A stretch of DNA of 64,000 nucleotides from JALZKA01 sp963753385 (GCA_963753385.1 CAVWCC010000008.1:310001-374000); one strand, 5' to 3'. Counted from the stretch's first letter, positions 25,452-33,516 are shown. The notes: generated by a model from the letters alone, not told the origin. Numbers and translations are program-made.

Positions 25452-25525
25452 GCCCGCCTAGCTTCAATTGGTAGAGCACTTCATTTGTAATGAAGGTTGT
25501 CCCGGTTCGAGTCCGGGGGCGGGCT
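25452..25525 (+). tRNA. tRNA-Thr (anticodon TGT)
   Basis: A complete cloverleaf can be drawn: acceptor GCCCGCC/GGCGGGC, D arm GCTT..GAGC, anticodon stem CTTCA/TGAAG with loop TTTGTAA (anticodon TGT, reading ACA/ACG-type Thr codons), and T arm CCGG/CCGG core in CCCGG-TTCGAGT-CCGGG. The discriminator is T at 25525. CCA is not encoded. An open frame begins one base later. Confidence 0.96.
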
Positions 25526-25526
25526 C

Positions 25527-26531
25527 TTGGTCGCGGAGGAGTTCACCTGGCTCGACGGCGAGCGCACGATCGTCTTCAAGGACGGCGCGCTTGCCGACGT
25601 GGTGGACGCACTTCGCTGGTACGGCTGGGACCGCTACGAGCTGCTGACGACGACGCGGGCCCTGAACGACGCGCCGCTCCACCTGCCGGGCCACGCCGCC
25701 GTCGTGCACGAGGTCCCACCAGGGGCGGTGAACGAGATCTCGGCCGTCCTTCTCGACGAGGTCGATTCGCCGGCGCTGGTCGCGCTGGGCGGCGGCCGGG
25801 TGATCGACACCGCGAAGGCGATCGCCGCGGTGCGGGGCGGCCGCGTCGCGGCGCTGCCGACGACGCTCTCGGGGGCGGAGATGACCGCGATCCACAAGCT
25901 GCCGGACGGGCATGCGGCGCCGCACCCGGTCCGCCCGCAGCTCGTTTTCGCCGAGCCGGCCGCGATGACCGGCCTTGACGAGCCCAAGCTCCGCGCGAGC
26001 GCCATGAACGCGCTCGCGCACGGCGCCGACTCGCTCTACACATCGCTCGCCAACCCGGTGGCCGAGCTCGCCGCCCTGCGCGGGGCGAAGCTGATCGCGA
26101 CGGCGCTCGACGGCGACCTCGACGAGGCGGGGCGCACCGACCTGGCGCTCGGCTCGATCCTCTGCGGCTACGCGATCGACTCCGCCAAGTTCTCCCTCCA
26201 CCACGTGATCTGCCAGAGCCTCGTCCGGGTGATGCGCGTCGCGCATGCCGAGACGAACGCCGCGATCCTGCCCCGTGCCCTCGAGGCGCTGATCCCGCGC
26301 GCCGGCAAGCAGATGACCGCGCTCGCCCGGGCGCTGGGAACGAAGCGCACCGCGCTCGCCACGCGCGTCGAGGAACTCGCGGGCGGCCGCCGCACCCTGG
26401 GCTCGATCGGCGCGGACCAGTCGAAGCTCGAGCTCGCCCTGGACGTGATCCTCGACCGCGGCGAGCTCCAGATGACGCCCGACCCGCCCGGGCGCGACGA
26501 GCTGCGGGCACTGATCGAGGCCGCCTGGTAG
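25527..26531 (+). CDS. iron-containing alcohol dehydrogenase family protein (maleylacetate reductase-like)
   Basis: A 334-residue Fe-ADH-fold oxidoreductase. The N-terminal domain has the NAD-binding GGGRVIDTAKAIAA with LPTTLSGAEMT, and the C-terminal helical metal domain contains NALAHGADSLYT, SLHHVICQSLVRVMRVAHAETN, where His and Asp ligands usually lie. The absence of a glycerol dehydrogenase pattern and the short N-terminus make it most like maleylacetate reductases, but no aromatic-degradation genes are near, so the substrate is unknown. TTG 25527 lies one base after the tRNA-Thr 3' end, with no free Shine-Dalgarno; other starts would remove conserved sequence. Confidence 0.82.
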   Translation: MVAEEFTWLDGERTIVFKDGALADVVDALRWYGWDRYELLTTTRALNDAPLHLPGHAAVVHEVPPGAVNEISAVLLDEVDSPALVALGGGRVIDTAKAIAAVRGGRVAALPTTLSGAEMTAIHKLPDGHAAPHPVRPQLVFAEPAAMTGLDEPKLRASAMNALAHGADSLYTSLANPVAELAALRGAKLIATALDGDLDEAGRTDLALGSILCGYAIDSAKFSLHHVICQSLVRVMRVAHAETNAAILPRALEALIPRAGKQMTALARALGTKRTALATRVEELAGGRRTLGSIGADQSKLELALDVILDRGELQMTPDPPGRDELRALIEAAW

Positions 26532-26586
26532 CCGACGCAACGGTCCCAGGCGGTAACCACGGCTGGGTGTGCGTGTAGCCCTTGCG

Positions 26587-28299
26587 ATGGAGGATCGCCT
26601 GCGAGCCTCGGCGGCGCCGCGCGCCGACGACGTCATCACCGACGAGCGCTTCCGGCGCTACCACGCTTTCGCGCGCGAGCACGGCGTCAACAGGCTGGTC
26701 TACGCGATCGTCCGCTGCCTGTTCGTGCCCGCGTTCCTGATCTGGTTCCGGCTCGAGCGGCAGGGCCGCGAGCACGCGCGGATGAAGGGCGGCCTGGTGG
26801 TCGCCTCCAACCACCGCAGCTTCCTCGACCCGTTCGTGATCGGCGCGCTCCTGCCGTGGCGGCGCCAGATCCAGTTCGTCGCCAAGGTCGAGCTGTTCGA
26901 GAATCGCTGGCAGGGCTGGATCCTGAGCCGCCTCGGAGCTTTCCCGATCCGGCGCGGACAGTCGGACGAGACCGCGATGGAGACCGCGGCGCTGGCCGTC
27001 GAGCGCGGCGGGACCGTCGTGATCTTCCCCGAGGGCACCCGGATCCGCCGGGGCTCGCTGGCGCGCCCGAAGCGGGGCGTCGGGCGCCTGGCGCTCGAGA
27101 CCGGGGCGCCGGTGCTGCCCGTTGCGGTGACCGGCTCCGAGTTCGTGCGCCGCGGCTGGCGCATCCGGCCGCGCAAGGTCCGCCTGCGGGCTGGAACCCC
27201 CATGACGTTCCCGCGCACCGAGAAGCCGTCGCCGAGCCTCGCGGCCACCGTGACGGACCGGATCTGGCCCAACATCGAGCTGCAGTGGGAGTACCTGGGC
27301 GGGCTGCCGCCGCTGCGCAAGGCCGCGGTGATCGGCGCGGGGAGCTGGGGCACCGCGGTTGCCGTCCTCCTCGCACGCGGCGGGCTCGACGTTCAGCTCG
27401 GCACCCGCGACGGCGACAAGGCCGACGAGATCCAGAAAAGACGCGAGAACGAGGGCTACCTCCCGCAGGTGAAGCTGCCGGACGGGGTCGAGGCGAAGCG
27501 CGCGTCCGACATCGAGCTCGCCGGATGCGACCTCGTCGTGCTCGCGGTCCCATCCAAGGCGATTCCGCAGGCGGTGGGAACCTACGCCGACCGCATCGGC
27601 TCGCGCGCCGCCGTGCTGCTGCTCTCGAAGGGGCTGATCCAGCCGCTCGGGCTGCTGCCCACGGACTACGTGTCCGAGCGCGTCCGGGCGCGGGCGATCG
27701 CCTGCCTCGGCGGCCCGGCCCATGCGCGCGAGGCGGCGGCGGGAATGGCGGCGCTGGTGCTGGGCAGCGCCGACGAGGACCTGCGCTACCAGCTCGGCGA
27801 GGTGTTCGACCGCGCGGGCCTCGCCTGCGAGCGAACCGACGATGTCACCGGGGTCGAGATGGCGGGCGTCGCCAAGAACGCGGCAGCGCTCGCCGCCGCC
27901 GCGGCCGAGCCGCACGGCATGAACGCGGCCGGGATCGCCGCCGCCGGGATCTGGGACGAGTGCCTCGGCTACGCGCTGGCGAGCGGCGGGCGCATCGAGA
28001 CCTTCGCCGGGCTCGCCGGAGTCGGTGACCTGACGGCGACCATCCTGGCTCCCGGGAGCCGCAACCGCCGCGCGGGCGAGCTGCTGGGCAAGGGGCTCCC
28101 CGCGGACCAGATCCGGAACCGGATCGGTCAGGCTTCAGAGGGCCTCGAATCGGTCCCGCTGATCGCCGAGACCGTCATCCGGGCGGGCATCGACGCCCCG
28201 CGCCTGGAGGGCCTCGCGGCCCTGATCGCGGGCGAGATCGAGGCCACGGAATGGGTCGCCGGGCTCCGCCGTGCGGAGCGTGCGAGGAGCGCGGCTTGA
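26587..28299 (+). CDS. fused 1-acylglycerol-3-phosphate acyltransferase - glycerol-3-phosphate dehydrogenase
   Basis: A 570-residue two-enzyme fusion. Residues about 1-235 are a PlsC-type acyltransferase with NHRSFLD (HX4D), FPIRRG, FPEGTRIRRGS and APVLPVAVTG. After a linker (WEYLGGLPPLRK) residues about 240-570 are NAD(P)-dependent glycerol-3-phosphate dehydrogenase GpsA, with AAVIGAGSWGTAVAVLLARG, VLAVPSKAIP, LLSKGL, GVAKNAAALAAAAAE and GVGDLTATILAPGSRNR. The first unit acylates glycerol phosphates, the second makes sn-glycerol-3-phosphate from DHAP, so supply and use of the phospholipid backbone are joined. ATG 26587 is chosen; GTG 26569 is also in frame. No frame break is seen at the junction. 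Confidence 0.93.
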   Translation: MEDRLRASAAPRADDVITDERFRRYHAFAREHGVNRLVYAIVRCLFVPAFLIWFRLERQGREHARMKGGLVVASNHRSFLDPFVIGALLPWRRQIQFVAKVELFENRWQGWILSRLGAFPIRRGQSDETAMETAALAVERGGTVVIFPEGTRIRRGSLARPKRGVGRLALETGAPVLPVAVTGSEFVRRGWRIRPRKVRLRAGTPMTFPRTEKPSPSLAATVTDRIWPNIELQWEYLGGLPPLRKAAVIGAGSWGTAVAVLLARGGLDVQLGTRDGDKADEIQKRRENEGYLPQVKLPDGVEAKRASDIELAGCDLVVLAVPSKAIPQAVGTYADRIGSRAAVLLLSKGLIQPLGLLPTDYVSERVRARAIACLGGPAHAREAAAGMAALVLGSADEDLRYQLGEVFDRAGLACERTDDVTGVEMAGVAKNAAALAAAAAEPHGMNAAGIAAAGIWDECLGYALASGGRIETFAGLAGVGDLTATILAPGSRNRRAGELLGKGLPADQIRNRIGQASEGLESVPLIAETVIRAGIDAPRLEGLAALIAGEIEATEWVAGLRRAERARSAA

Positions 28300-28314
28300 C
28301 CACCGGACCGGCAC

Positions 28315-28320
28315 TACGCT
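28315..28320 (+). promoter_or_regulatory. -10 box TACGCT, leaderless start of the ECF sigma gene
   Basis: TACGCT ends 6 nt before ATG 28327. Confidence 0.45.
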
Positions 28321-28326
28321 TGACGT

Positions 28327-28908
28327 ATGACGGAGGCGGAGTCCCAGCCGGCGGCGACGCCGTCCAAGGCCGAGCTCGATCGCGAGTTCGAGGCGCTCTA
28401 CAGGGCGCACCTGCGCGACGTGTACTCGTACTCGTACTACCGCGTTGGAAACCACCACGACGCCGAGGACCTGACCGAACAGGCCTTCCTCCAGGCGTAT
28501 CGGCACTTCGAGCGCGCCCGCCGCGAGTCCGACGGCAGGCCGATGCGCCCCTGGCTGATCCGGATCGCACACAACCTGGCCTCGAACTTCCACCGCGACC
28601 GCTCGCGGCGGCCGGTGTCGAACATCGAGGCGATCGAGCCACCCGCGCACCCGCACTCGACCGAGCGGGTGGTGGAGGGCCGCGAGGAGCTGCGTCTCGT
28701 GATGCGGAAGCTCGACGGGCTGCCGGAGGACCGGCGCGAGGCGCTGATCATGCGATTCGCGCTGGGGATGTCGAACCGCGAGATCGCCCGCGCGCTCGGG
28801 CGGACCGACGGCGCCACCAAGGTCTTGATCCATCGCGCGCTGAAGCAACTCGAGGAGCAGATCGCGGCCGAGGACGAACCTTCAGAGGAGGGCGGGGACG
28901 ATGAATGA
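28327..28908 (+). CDS. ECF-type RNA polymerase sigma factor
   Basis: A 193-residue ECF sigma factor with region 2 (FEALYRAHLRDVYSYSYYRV, NHHDAEDLTEQAFLQAYRH, RPWLIRIAHNLASNFHRD) and region 4 (LPEDRREALIMRFALGMSNR, then EIARALGRTDGATKVLIHRA). It directs RNA polymerase to a small stress or envelope regulon of unknown content. Its last 8 nt overlap the next gene, which encodes a small membrane protein and may be its anti-sigma factor, although that protein lacks a zinc-binding anti-sigma motif. The acidic C-terminus (EDEPSEEGGDDE) is unusual in composition. Confidence 0.93.
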   Translation: MTEAESQPAATPSKAELDREFEALYRAHLRDVYSYSYYRVGNHHDAEDLTEQAFLQAYRHFERARRESDGRPMRPWLIRIAHNLASNFHRDRSRRPVSNIEAIEPPAHPHSTERVVEGREELRLVMRKLDGLPEDRREALIMRFALGMSNREIARALGRTDGATKVLIHRALKQLEEQIAAEDEPSEEGGDDE

Positions 28909-29248
28909 GGCAGCCGGACACATGGACCTGGAGGCGCTGCTCGCGGATGCGCTGCGGCCCATCGAGCCGCCCGAGAGCCTTGCGGGCCGGCTCGAGACGA
29001 CCCTGAGCGCGATCACCGAGCAGGCGGCGGCGGCCCTCGGCGAATGGGCGGACGAGCTGTCCGAGGGCGAGCTCGAGGCGCTTCGCGATCCGCGCAACTG
29101 GGTCCGGCCGGTCGCAGCGATCGCGGTCGGCGGGGCGGCCGCGGGCGCGCTCGTCATCGTTGGCGCTCGGCGGCGGCGAAAGCCCAGCGGCCTCCGCGAC
29201 CAGGCGGAGCGGCTGCTGCGCGACGTCGGCGCCGAGCTGCGCCGCTAG
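28901..29248 (+). CDS. small membrane protein, putative partner of the ECF sigma factor
   Basis: A 115-residue protein with an acidic helical N-terminal half (DLEALLADALRPIEPPESLA, AITEQAAAALGEWADELSEG), one transmembrane segment (PVAAIAVGGAAAGALVIVGA) and a basic C-terminal tail (RRRRKPSG). The layout, soluble domain then single membrane helix, and the 8-nt overlap with the ECF gene, is that of many anti-sigma factors, but the HxxxCxxC zinc motif is missing and the membrane segment lies close to the C-terminus. An anti-sigma role is inference from context. GAGGGCGGGGA precedes the ATG. Confidence 0.75.
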   Translation: MNEAAGHMDLEALLADALRPIEPPESLAGRLETTLSAITEQAAAALGEWADELSEGELEALRDPRNWVRPVAAIAVGGAAAGALVIVGARRRRKPSGLRDQAERLLRDVGAELRR

Positions 29249-29339
29249 CTGCAACGTCGACCACCTTTCCGTCCAGGGCTTGCACGCTTGTCCCTGTGCC
29301 GCGTAGCTTCCCCGTGGACCTGATCTCTAGGAGGCATCT

Positions 29340-29780
29340 ATGAGGCTCTCGCGCGCCACCATCTGCGCCTTGATCGCGGTGCTCATCGTGGGGCTGGCCG
29401 CTTCCGGCCTCGCGACCGGAGCGGGAAACAGGGTCAAGGTCAAGACCAAAGTCACGATGAAGCTCCAGGGCTCTGACTACGGCGACACATTCACCGGGAA
29501 GGTCAATGCCAAGCCGAAGAAGGTCTCGGGCAAGGCCAACAGGAAGTTCACGAAGAAGTGCAAGAAGAAGCGCTCGGTCTCGGTCTTCCGCAAGGTCTTG
29601 GGTGGCAAGGAGCGCGTCGGCGGGGACAAGACCAACAAGAAGGGCGAGTGGTCTGTCAACGTCGGCGGCTTTGCTGCTCCAGGCAAGCACTTTGCGCAGG
29701 CGAAGAAGAAGAAGGTGAAGGTCGGCAGCAAGAAGGGCGTCTGCAAGAAGGGCAAGTCCAAGTCGGTTGCCGTTAGCTGA
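29340..29780 (+). CDS. secreted lysine-rich protein
   Basis: A 146-residue protein of unknown function with a signal peptide (ATICALIAVLIVGLAASGLA). By count about 32 residues are Lys, in clusters such as KKCKKKR and KKKKVKVGSKK, giving a very basic mature protein with two Cys in the mature part. The alternation of short hydrophobic and Lys residues suggests beta strands. Such a protein could bind wall polymers or nucleic acid outside the membrane; this is speculation. TAGGAGG with a 5-nt gap supports ATG 29340. The convergent DUF4383 gene ends 23 nt away. Confidence 0.82.
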   Translation: MRLSRATICALIAVLIVGLAASGLATGAGNRVKVKTKVTMKLQGSDYGDTFTGKVNAKPKKVSGKANRKFTKKCKKKRSVSVFRKVLGGKERVGGDKTNKKGEWSVNVGGFAAPGKHFAQAKKKKVKVGSKKGVCKKGKSKSVAVS

Positions 29781-29803
29781 GACCAGGCAACCGAGCGGGA
29801 CGC

Positions 29804-30232
29804 CTAAGCGGGAGCCGCCGGCCGCCTGGGAGCCGACTCCTTCGGGGTCGCCGCGCCCGCCGCGAGACCGGTGAGACCCAGGATCAGGTGCAGGAAGTTG
29901 TCCTCGGTGTTGACCGGGACGACATCGAGGATCGCCCCGAAGCCGTTCTCGGTCTCGAGGAAGCCCCAGATCGCGAGCACGACGTACGCGAGCCCGACGG
30001 CGAGCGCGTAGCTCCGCGCCGCATAGCCCGCCGCCGCGAGGCCCAGCAGGCCGAGCGCGATGTGCAGCAGGTTGTGCCAGCCGTTGACGTCGAGGACCCC
30101 GAAGACGGCGTCCGCGCGGAGGTCGTCACCGGTCTCGAAGCTCGCCTCGTAGAAGAACCCGATGATCCCGACGATCACCAGGGCACCGCCGACGAGCGCC
30201 GCGTACAACCTTGCCGGACTGGAACCGCTCAC
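29804..30232 (-). CDS. DUF4383 family membrane protein
   Basis: A 142-residue integral membrane protein of the DUF4383 family, with four hydrophobic segments: YAALVGGALVIVGIIGFFYE, LLHIALGLLGLAAAGYAA, ALAVGLAYVVLAIWGFLE and FLHLILGLTGLAAGA. The two NxxH-like points (GWHNLLHIALG and EDNFLHLILG) are typical of the family. Function is unknown. The GTG start lies 15 nt after GGAGG. It is divergent from the sigK-like gene, and the 115-nt region between them holds GGAAC at 30269-30273, reminiscent of ECF -35 boxes but without a good -10. Confidence 0.88.
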   Translation of the reverse strand: MSGSSPARLYAALVGGALVIVGIIGFFYEASFETGDDLRADAVFGVLDVNGWHNLLHIALGLLGLAAAGYAARSYALAVGLAYVVLAIWGFLETENGFGAILDVVPVNTEDNFLHLILGLTGLAAGAATPKESAPRRPAAPA

Positions 30233-30347
30233 CTGACAGCCTCCTTCGCGGGGTGCGGGCCGGAACTATCTTTGCGGCTTCGGACATGATCCAGTGCGGG
30301 CCGTGTTTCGTAGGAAGGTAGATGGCTGAGCCGATGGCCGAGTTCGC

Positions 30348-30950
30348 ATGAACCGAGACGCGATGCAGAGGCTGGCCGACGAGGACCTGATGACTCTCGT
30401 CGAGCGCAAGGATCCGGTCGCCTTCGAACTGCTGTACGACCGGCACGGCGGCGCCGCCTACTCCCTCGCCCATCGGATCGTCGGCGACGCGCAGGCCGCC
30501 GAGGATGTGACCCAGGAGGCGTTCCTCTCGATCTGGCGGAGCGGCGCGCGCTTCGACCCCGCCCGTGGCAGCGTGCGGTCGTGGACGCTGGGCGTCGTCC
30601 GCAACCGGTCGATCGATGCCCTCCGCCGCGTGTCCGGCAGGGCGCCCAAGCTGGACCTCGACGACGACGCGGCGCTCGAGGCGCAGCCCGGGGGCGCGCT
30701 CACCGACGCCGAAGCGATTCGCCGCGACACGGCGCAGCGGGTGCGCGGCGCCCTGCGCGAGCTCCCCGAGGAGCAGTCAGAGGTGATCGGCCTGGCGTAC
30801 TTCGGGGGCTTCACCCACTCCGAGATCGCTCAGATCCTGAGCATGCCGCTCGGTACGGTGAAGGGGCGGATGCGACTGGGACTCGAGAAGATCCGCCTCT
30901 CGCTTGCCGAGCGCATGGGGATCCGGGACTCGAGCGAGGCGCTGCCGTGA
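30348..30950 (+). CDS. ECF sigma factor, SigK-like
   Basis: A 200-residue ECF sigma factor with region 2 (FELLYDRHGGAAYSLAHRIV, AEDVTQEAFLSIWRSGARF, VRSWTLGVVRNRSIDALRR) and region 4 (LPEEQSEVIGLAYFGGFTHS, EIAQILSMPLGTVKGRMRLG). It is of the SigK type controlled by RskA anti-sigma factors, as shown by the next gene, with which it overlaps as GTGA. In mycobacteria SigK controls secreted antigens and responds to redox; the regulon here is unknown. A possible GGAAC -35-like site about 75 nt upstream hints at autoregulation but no convincing -10 element was found. Confidence 0.93.
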   Translation: MNRDAMQRLADEDLMTLVERKDPVAFELLYDRHGGAAYSLAHRIVGDAQAAEDVTQEAFLSIWRSGARFDPARGSVRSWTLGVVRNRSIDALRRVSGRAPKLDLDDDAALEAQPGGALTDAEAIRRDTAQRVRGALRELPEEQSEVIGLAYFGGFTHSEIAQILSMPLGTVKGRMRLGLEKIRLSLAERMGIRDSSEALP

Positions 30951-31651
30951 CGACCGCCGAGTCCCATCCCGTGCGCCGCGACGAGCTCGCGGCCTACGCG
31001 CTCGGCGCCCTCGAGCCGGTCGAGGTCGAGTCGCTCGAGCGCCACATCGACGAGTGCCGTGAATGCCGTGAGTACCTGCTCTGGCTCGATCCGGCGGTCT
31101 CGGTCCTGCCCGCGTCGGTCGAGCAGCGCCCAGCTCCCGCACGGATCAAGCGTGCCCTGATGGCCGAGGTCCAGGCCGACCTGAAAGCCGAACGCCGAGC
31201 GGACCGCGAGCGCGAGCGGACCGACCGCGGGTTCTGGGGCGCCTTCTGGCGCCCGATCACGGCGGTCGCGGCCTGTCTGGTCCTGATCGCCGGCGTCGTC
31301 GCCGGGTACGCGCTGCGCGGCGACGGGCCCGACAGCACCACGATCGCCGCCGAGTCGCTGGACCCCTCGGGCCCGGCGATGGTGGCGGCGCTCGAGCGAA
31401 CCGGCGATCGCGGTGTCCTACACGTCGAGCAACTGCCGCCGCTGCCGGCGGACAGCGTCTATCAGGCCTGGATCGGGCGGGGGGACGAAGTCGAGCCCTC
31501 GACGACGTTCGTCGTCCCCGCCGACGGGAGCACCGAGGTCGCGATCGACGGCAGCCTCAACGGGGCGTCGGGAGTGTTCATCACCCGTGAGCCCATGGGC
31601 GGCAGCGAGCGGCCCACGGAGCCGATCCTGATGGAGGCCCCCCTGACCTGA
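30947..31651 (+). CDS. rskA: anti-sigma-K factor RskA
   Basis: A 234-residue transmembrane anti-sigma factor. The N-terminal zinc-associated domain has H-x3-C-x2-C in HIDECRECREYLLWLDP, preceded by ELAAYALGALEPVEVESLER. A single membrane helix follows (ITAVAACLVLIAGVVAGYAL), then the extracytoplasmic RskA domain ending VYQAWIGRGDEVEPSTTFVV, GVFITREPMGGSERPTEPIL. It holds the SigK-like factor at the membrane and is normally cleaved by proteases, probably including a rhomboid- or Rip-type enzyme; a rhomboid gene lies directly downstream. GTG 30947 overlaps the sigma stop codon. Confidence 0.92.
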   Translation: MTTAESHPVRRDELAAYALGALEPVEVESLERHIDECRECREYLLWLDPAVSVLPASVEQRPAPARIKRALMAEVQADLKAERRADRERERTDRGFWGAFWRPITAVAACLVLIAGVVAGYALRGDGPDSTTIAAESLDPSGPAMVAALERTGDRGVLHVEQLPPLPADSVYQAWIGRGDEVEPSTTFVVPADGSTEVAIDGSLNGASGVFITREPMGGSERPTEPILMEAPLT

Positions 31652-31694
31652 GCGGACGGGGCCGCGCGCGGCCGTCGGTAAATTCTGCCGCCCA

Positions 31695-32531
31695 ATGGCC
31701 ACCTGCTACCGCCACCCAGGCAGGGAGACGAACGTCAGCTGCTCGAACTGCGGCCGGCCGATCTGCCCCGACTGCATGACCTCGACCCCGGTCGGCATGC
31801 GCTGCCCCGAGTGCGCCCGCCAACGGACCAAGGTGCACCGTGCGCCATCCGGGATCGCCACCGGTGCGGCCCCGGTGACGTTTGCCCTGATCGGGATCAA
31901 CGTGATCGCCTACCTCGCCGAGGTCATGGGCGGCGGGTCGAGCGCGATCGACGGCGGCGGCTCGGTGATCCGCGACTTCGCGCTGTTCGGCCCGGCGGTC
32001 GAGGACGGCGAGGTCTACCGGATCGTCACCGGAGGGTTCCTGCACGCGGGGCTGATCCACCTCGGCTTCAACATGTTCGCCCTGTACTTCCTCGGGATGC
32101 TGCTCGAGCCGGGGATCGGTTCCTGGCGCTTCGGTGCGCTGTACGCGGTCTCCCTGCTCGGCGGGTCGTTCGGAGCTCTGCTGCTCGATCCGCTCGAATT
32201 CACCGTGGGCGCGTCGGGTGCGGTGTTCGGCCTGATGGCCGCCGCCTTCATCATCGCCAGGAACCGTGGCCTCGACGACCTCGCCTCGCAGATCGGCCTC
32301 TTCGTGATCATCAACCTGGTGTTCACGTTCAGCATCCCGAACATCAGCATCGGCGGTCACATCGGCGGCCTCATCGCCGGCGGCCTCGCAGCGATGGCGA
32401 TCGCGGTCGGCGAGCGCCGCGGGAGCGATGGGCGGCTGCTCGAGTGGGGGGCGATGGTGGCTCTCGGAGCGGTCGCCGTCGGCGGCAGCCTGGTCGCGGC
32501 GGCGGACAGCGTGCCGGCCGGGTTCGGCTAG
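31695..32531 (+). CDS. rhomboid family intramembrane serine protease with N-terminal zinc finger
   Basis: A 278-residue rhomboid protease. The first 45 residues hold a B-box-like zinc finger (CYRHPGRETNVSCSNCGRPICPDCM, with more Cys up to RCPEC; shown here in parts: CSNCGRPICPDC). Six to seven membrane helices follow, with HAGLIHLGFNMFALYFLG, the catalytic serine in VGASGAVFGLM and the catalytic His in SIGGHIGGLIAGG. It would cut membrane proteins within the bilayer. Position after rskA makes RskA a candidate substrate, which is inference. Its stop overlaps the end of the convergent gene by 4 nt. Confidence 0.92.
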   Translation: MATCYRHPGRETNVSCSNCGRPICPDCMTSTPVGMRCPECARQRTKVHRAPSGIATGAAPVTFALIGINVIAYLAEVMGGGSSAIDGGGSVIRDFALFGPAVEDGEVYRIVTGGFLHAGLIHLGFNMFALYFLGMLLEPGIGSWRFGALYAVSLLGGSFGALLLDPLEFTVGASGAVFGLMAAAFIIARNRGLDDLASQIGLFVIINLVFTFSIPNISIGGHIGGLIAGGLAAMAIAVGERRGSDGRLLEWGAMVALGAVAVGGSLVAAADSVPAGFG

Positions 32532-33436
32532 GCCGGGGATCCCGCCAGGTCGAGCTCGCGCCACTCGAGGCCGGGCGGCGCGTCGACGAACTCAGGGTGA
32601 AGCAGGTGCCCGAGCAGCTCGACGCCGTCGGCCAGCCTCGGGCCCGGCCGCGAGAACGACGACGCGGCGTCGACGGCGAAGACCGTCGCGGCCCCGAGCG
32701 CGCGCAGCTCCTCCTCCCGCTCCCTCGCTTGGGCTTCGGCTTCGCCGGCGTAGAGGCCGCACGGCATGACCACGGCGACGTCCGGGCTTGCTCCTTCGAG
32801 CTCGGCCCAGGTCGCCGTCCGGGACTTTGCCCCGGCCTGCCCCAGCGCGTCGAGCCCGCCAGCGGCAGCGATCATCTCGGGCACCCAGTGGCCGCCGATG
32901 TACGGCGGATCGAGCCACTCCAGCGCGACGACCCGCGGGGCGGGAGCGCGCGCCGTTGCCGAGCGGACCCGTTCGACCCGCGCCGCCAGGGTCGACCGTA
33001 GCCGGTCGCCGCGCTCCTGCGCGCCGCAGGCAGCGGCGAGGCGCGGCAGGTCGGCGAACACCTCCTCGAGGGTCTCCGGGTCGAGGGAGATCACCTCGGG
33101 CCCGCCCGGGAGCCCCGCGGCGACGGAGCAGACCTCCTCGTATGAGACGGCGCAGACCGCGCACACCGCTTGGGTCACGATCAGGTCGGGCTCAAGGCGC
33201 TCGAGGGCGCGCTCGTCCAGTTCGTAGATCGCCTCCCCGCTAGCCGTCCGCTCGCGGACAGCGGCGTCGATCTCGGCCGGCGGCAGGTCGGGAGGAATGA
33301 CGCTTCGGGTCAGCTGGGGAAGGGAGCGCGCCTCAGCCGGCCAGTCACATTCGTGGGTGACCCCGACGACGTCGTCGCCAAGGCCGAGCGCGAAGAGGGA
33401 CTCGGTAGCGGAAGGGACCAGGCTCGCGATCCTCAT
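32528..33436 (-). CDS. cobalamin-binding-like (BtuF-type) helical-backbone protein, no signal peptide
   Basis: A 302-residue protein of the periplasmic B12/iron-siderophore binding fold: RIASLVPSATESLFALGLGD at the start, GVTHECDWP, LEPDLIVTQ, VISLDPETLEEV, and GGHWVPEMIAAAGGLDALG in the second lobe. There is no signal peptide or lipobox, so it acts in the cytoplasm, unlike true BtuF transport receptors. A cluster of Cys (AVCAVCAVSYEEVC) near residue 92 could bind metal. Such orphan cytoplasmic homologues are common in actinobacteria and often linked to B12 or corrinoid enzymes; the ligand is unknown. Start ATG 33436. Confidence 0.82.
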   Translation of the reverse strand: MRIASLVPSATESLFALGLGDDVVGVTHECDWPAEARSLPQLTRSVIPPDLPPAEIDAAVRERTASGEAIYELDERALERLEPDLIVTQAVCAVCAVSYEEVCSVAAGLPGGPEVISLDPETLEEVFADLPRLAAACGAQERGDRLRSTLAARVERVRSATARAPAPRVVALEWLDPPYIGGHWVPEMIAAAGGLDALGQAGAKSRTATWAELEGASPDVAVVMPCGLYAGEAEAQAREREEELRALGAATVFAVDAASSFSRPGPRLADGVELLGHLLHPEFVDAPPGLEWRELDLAGSPA

Positions 33437-33452
33437 GAGGCCGTGTTATCAG

Positions 33453-33499
33453 ATGAGCGCCGCAAGGCGCGAAACGAGCTGGGCCTCCCCGGTAGGGGC
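33453..33499 (+). repeat. two-hairpin dispersed element, copy F (before the pterin dehydratase)
   Basis: Hairpin 1 is GCGCC-GCAA-GGCGC, a compensated A-T to C-G change against the other copies, and hairpin 2 is CCCC-GGTA-GGGG. The mini-frame begins MSAARRETSWASPVGAE and is out of frame with the next gene. A TAGGCT -10 box lies between this copy and the start codon. Confidence 0.8.
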
Positions 33500-33504
33500 A
33501 GAGA

Positions 33505-33510
33505 TAGGCT
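33505..33510 (+). promoter_or_regulatory. -10 box TAGGCT, leaderless start of the pterin dehydratase
   Basis: TAGGCT ends 6 nt before ATG 33517, downstream of repeat copy F. Confidence 0.5.
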
Positions 33511-33516
33511 TGTTAG

